Shown here: positions 62,144 through 64,000 of the stretch, in pieces
Position numbering within the stretch: position 1 is the first letter of the stretch
Layout of the letters: every line of letters starts with the position of its first letter
NCBI RefSeq assembly: GCF_031932625.1
Contig: NZ_JAVSCK010000003.1
Span: forward strand, 1-64,000
Length of the DNA stretch: 64,000 bases
Reading direction: 5' to 3'
Source of the DNA: Hwangdonia seohaensis
GTDB taxonomy: Bacteria > Bacteroidota > Bacteroidia > Flavobacteriales > Flavobacteriaceae
Translations under genes and position numbers: made by a program
The notes under the pieces: generated by a model
Told to the model about the DNA's origin: nothing
The model's input: the letters and a program-made list of their open reading frames with translations, nothing else
The model's database searches: none

Positions 62144-62722
62144 ATGAGTTTTAATAAAATTAAAGATCAAAAATTAATTGAGCGTCTAAAGCGCAATGAT
62201 GAAGACGCCTTAAAACTAATTTATAATTTATATTGGGAGCAACTGTTTATTTATGCATTCAGCCTCTTGAAAAAACGTGAAATTTCTGAGGATGTTATCC
62301 AAGAAATATTTATTAAAATTTGGGAAAAACGAGATGCACTTTTAATTAAAACCACATTAAAAGGCTATTTATACACTTGTGTTCTTCATAAAGTTTATGA
62401 TATTTTTAGAAAAGATAAAAATGCCTTTTCTGAAGAGTTGCTGGAAAATTTTGATGTAAAAATTCAAACAACAACTCCAGAGTCAAAGCTGATTTATAAA
62501 GAGCTTGAAGCACAAATAAATACAGTTGTAAACACATTGCCCGAAAAATGTAAAAAAGTATTCAAGCTAAGTAGAGAGAACCAATTAAGCCATAAGGAAA
62601 TTTCTTCACAACTAAACATTTCTACAAAATCAGTAGAGGCATACATTACTAAAGCTTTAAAAATAATTAGACCTTCCTTGGTTAACATACCCTACACCAT
62701 CATTTTTTTGTTTTTTTTGTAA
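62144..62722 (+). CDS. ECF RNA polymerase sigma-70 factor (Bacteroidota FecI-like)
   Basis: 192 residues. Region 2 (about 20-85) contains ALKLIYNLYWEQLFIYAFSLLKKREISEDVIQEIFIKIWEKRD. Region 4 (about 120-180) contains NTLPEKCKKVFKLSRENQLSHKEISSQLNISTKSVEAYITKAL, a helix-turn-helix. It would be held by the FecR anti-sigma factor encoded next and released by an outer-membrane signal. The C-terminus ends in a hydrophobic run (IIFLFFL) that is odd for a soluble sigma factor and could touch the membrane. It probably drives a TonB-receptor locus beyond the window edge. Confidence 0.92.
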   Translation: MSFNKIKDQKLIERLKRNDEDALKLIYNLYWEQLFIYAFSLLKKREISEDVIQEIFIKIWEKRDALLIKTTLKGYLYTCVLHKVYDIFRKDKNAFSEELLENFDVKIQTTTPESKLIYKELEAQINTVVNTLPEKCKKVFKLSRENQLSHKEISSQLNISTKSVEAYITKALKIIRPSLVNIPYTIIFLFFL

Positions 62723-62831
62723 AGGTTTGTTAGCCCCAGATTAACTCCAGAAAAATAAAAAATAAAAATAATACTGTTTTTTGTTAGGGATGCACATCTT
62801 TTTTGCGTCATTAATATAAAGAGGCTAACTA

Positions 62832-63986
62832 GTGAGTGTTAAAGATAAAAATTATTTACAACAATTAATTAAAAAACTTCAGTCTGGAGATATTTCAGAT
62901 GATGAGATTAAGTTTTTATCCAATTTCTTTTCAAATCAAAACAAAAACAAGGAATGGCCATTTGACGATGCACTTAAAAACGAGTTAAAAAACAAAATTT
63001 TTAATAGTGTTACATCAAAAGTAAATGAAGAGTCTCAAAAAAATATAAAACTTACATCGTTTTATAAAAACAACGCTTTAAAATATGCGGCAACTGCTTT
63101 AGTGTTAATTTCTATAGCATTTGTCTGGAAATATAATAGTAGTGAATATGAAGGAGCCGATGTTAAGATATCAACAAATAAAATTAAAGTAGGTACCGAT
63201 AAAGCGACATTAACGCTAGAGGACGGGCAATATGTTGATCTTGAAAAAGGACAGGTTTATGCTACTAAAAACGTAAAAAGCACAGGGGACAAATTATTTT
63301 ACAACAATAGAATTAACTTAAAGCCTAAATTAGTATACAATTATTTAACGGTGCCAAGAGGTGGGCAGTTTTTTTTACAATTATCAGACGGAACTAAGGT
63401 GTGGTTAAACTCAGAGTCTAAACTTAAATATCCTGTTAATTTTATTGAAGGAGAAAACCGTGAAGTAGAATTAGTTTACGGTGAAGCTTTTTTTGATGTA
63501 TCTCCCAGCTCACGACATAACGGTGCTTTGTTTAGGGTAGCAAGCCGGATGCAGACGGTTGAAGTGTTGGGAACTAAATTCAACATTAAATCATATAAAG
63601 ATGAAAATATGGTTTACACCACTTTGGTTGAAGGTAAGGTAAAAGTTTCTAATCAATCAGAAAATGTTTATTTAAAACCTAATCAGCAATCTCAAGTTAG
63701 TTTGTTAAATAAAAATATAATTTTAAAAGATATTGATGTTTATAATGCAACCTCTTGGGTGAAAGGTGTTTTTAGTTTTGAAGGCAAGCCATTAAAAGAT
63801 ATTATGAAAGTGCTTTCGAGATGGTACGATATGGATGTCGTATTTGCTAATGATAAAATTCAAAACATTAAGTTTATTGGTGTTCTTAGCAAAAACCAAA
63901 ATATTGAAGATGTTTTGATAAGCATTAAAGAATCTGGGTTTATAAATGCATATGCAATTAAAAACAAACAAATAATTTTAAAATAA
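62832..63986 (+). CDS. FecR-family anti-sigma/transmembrane signal relay
   Basis: 384 residues beginning at GTG 62832 (no better start seen). A cytoplasmic N-terminal region (1-80) binds sigma, one TM helix (about 83-99) follows, then the periplasmic FecR beta-domain (about 165-280: LTVPRGGQFFLQLSDGTKVWLNSESKLKYP and VEVLGTKFNIKSYKDE), and the C-terminal secretin/STN-like DUF4974 domain (about 310-384: FEGKPLKDIMKVLSRWYDMDVVF). Complete, ending 14 bp before the window edge. It needs a receptor with an STN domain, which the neighbouring SusC does not have. Confidence 0.93.
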   Translation: MSVKDKNYLQQLIKKLQSGDISDDEIKFLSNFFSNQNKNKEWPFDDALKNELKNKIFNSVTSKVNEESQKNIKLTSFYKNNALKYAATALVLISIAFVWKYNSSEYEGADVKISTNKIKVGTDKATLTLEDGQYVDLEKGQVYATKNVKSTGDKLFYNNRINLKPKLVYNYLTVPRGGQFFLQLSDGTKVWLNSESKLKYPVNFIEGENREVELVYGEAFFDVSPSSRHNGALFRVASRMQTVEVLGTKFNIKSYKDENMVYTTLVEGKVKVSNQSENVYLKPNQQSQVSLLNKNIILKDIDVYNATSWVKGVFSFEGKPLKDIMKVLSRWYDMDVVFANDKIQNIKFIGVLSKNQNIEDVLISIKESGFINAYAIKNKQIILK

Positions 63987-64000
63987 AAAAAGAGGGCTAA

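Overview
The window is a chromosomal segment of a low-G+C member of the Bacteroidota, almost certainly Flavobacteriaceae. The evidence is SusC/SusD and FecR/sigma genes, a gliding-type (T9SS type B) C-terminal domain, GLPGLI proteins, an acyl-ornithine type arginine pathway, Bacteroidota promoters (TTG, about 20 bp, then TAnnTTTG) and the lack of clear Shine-Dalgarno sites. I saw no tRNA, rRNA, CRISPR array, transposase or phage gene.

Layout. 0-2 kb: small accessory genes of unknown role and a secreted esterase. 2-9.6 kb: SGNH hydrolase, M1 peptidase, soluble and membrane pyrophosphatases, deoxynucleoside kinase. 9.7-16.5 kb: a two-component system divergent from two GLPGLI proteins and an outer-membrane barrel, with a repeat operator between them. 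16.8-19.5 kb: an intradiol-dioxygenase-like lipoprotein with two domains, a DUF5995 protein and an unknown membrane-anchored protein. 19.6-21.1 kb: metK behind a SAM-II-like riboswitch. 21.1-28.4 kb: ilvDBNCA behind a complete leader-peptide attenuator. 28.5-34.4 kb: a sugar-oxidation cluster (two DUF1080 proteins, a Gfo/Idh/MocA oxidoreductase, a cytochrome-c lipoprotein). 34.4-39.8 kb: pyruvate carboxylase and GapN. 40.1-49.6 kb: the arginine operon (GNAT, argG, argC, proC, argD, argF', argB, argE, argH), preceded by two arginine-rich leader peptides in a row. 49.7-52.7 kb: rarA, rhomboid protease, rlmB. 52.8-56.7 kb: a T9SS-secreted protein and a DUF3179 lipoprotein. 56.8-64 kb: a SusC/SusD pair divergent from an ECF sigma factor and its FecR partner.

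The strongest signals lie between genes. Three biosynthetic loci (met, ilv, arg) carry RNA-level control regions that can be read directly: a SAM-II aptamer with an inserted helix; an ilv leader peptide with 11 branched-chain residues in 20, plus mutually exclusive terminator and antiterminator; and two consecutive Arg-rich leader peptides, each followed by a hairpin and a U-rich tract. The arginine locus is also rich in short inverted-repeat elements. One of these is translated in frame into a false N-terminus for ArgH if the first available start is used.

Limits: family assignments rest on motif recognition without database searches. RNA structures were paired by eye, and promoter calls rest on the Bacteroidota consensus only.
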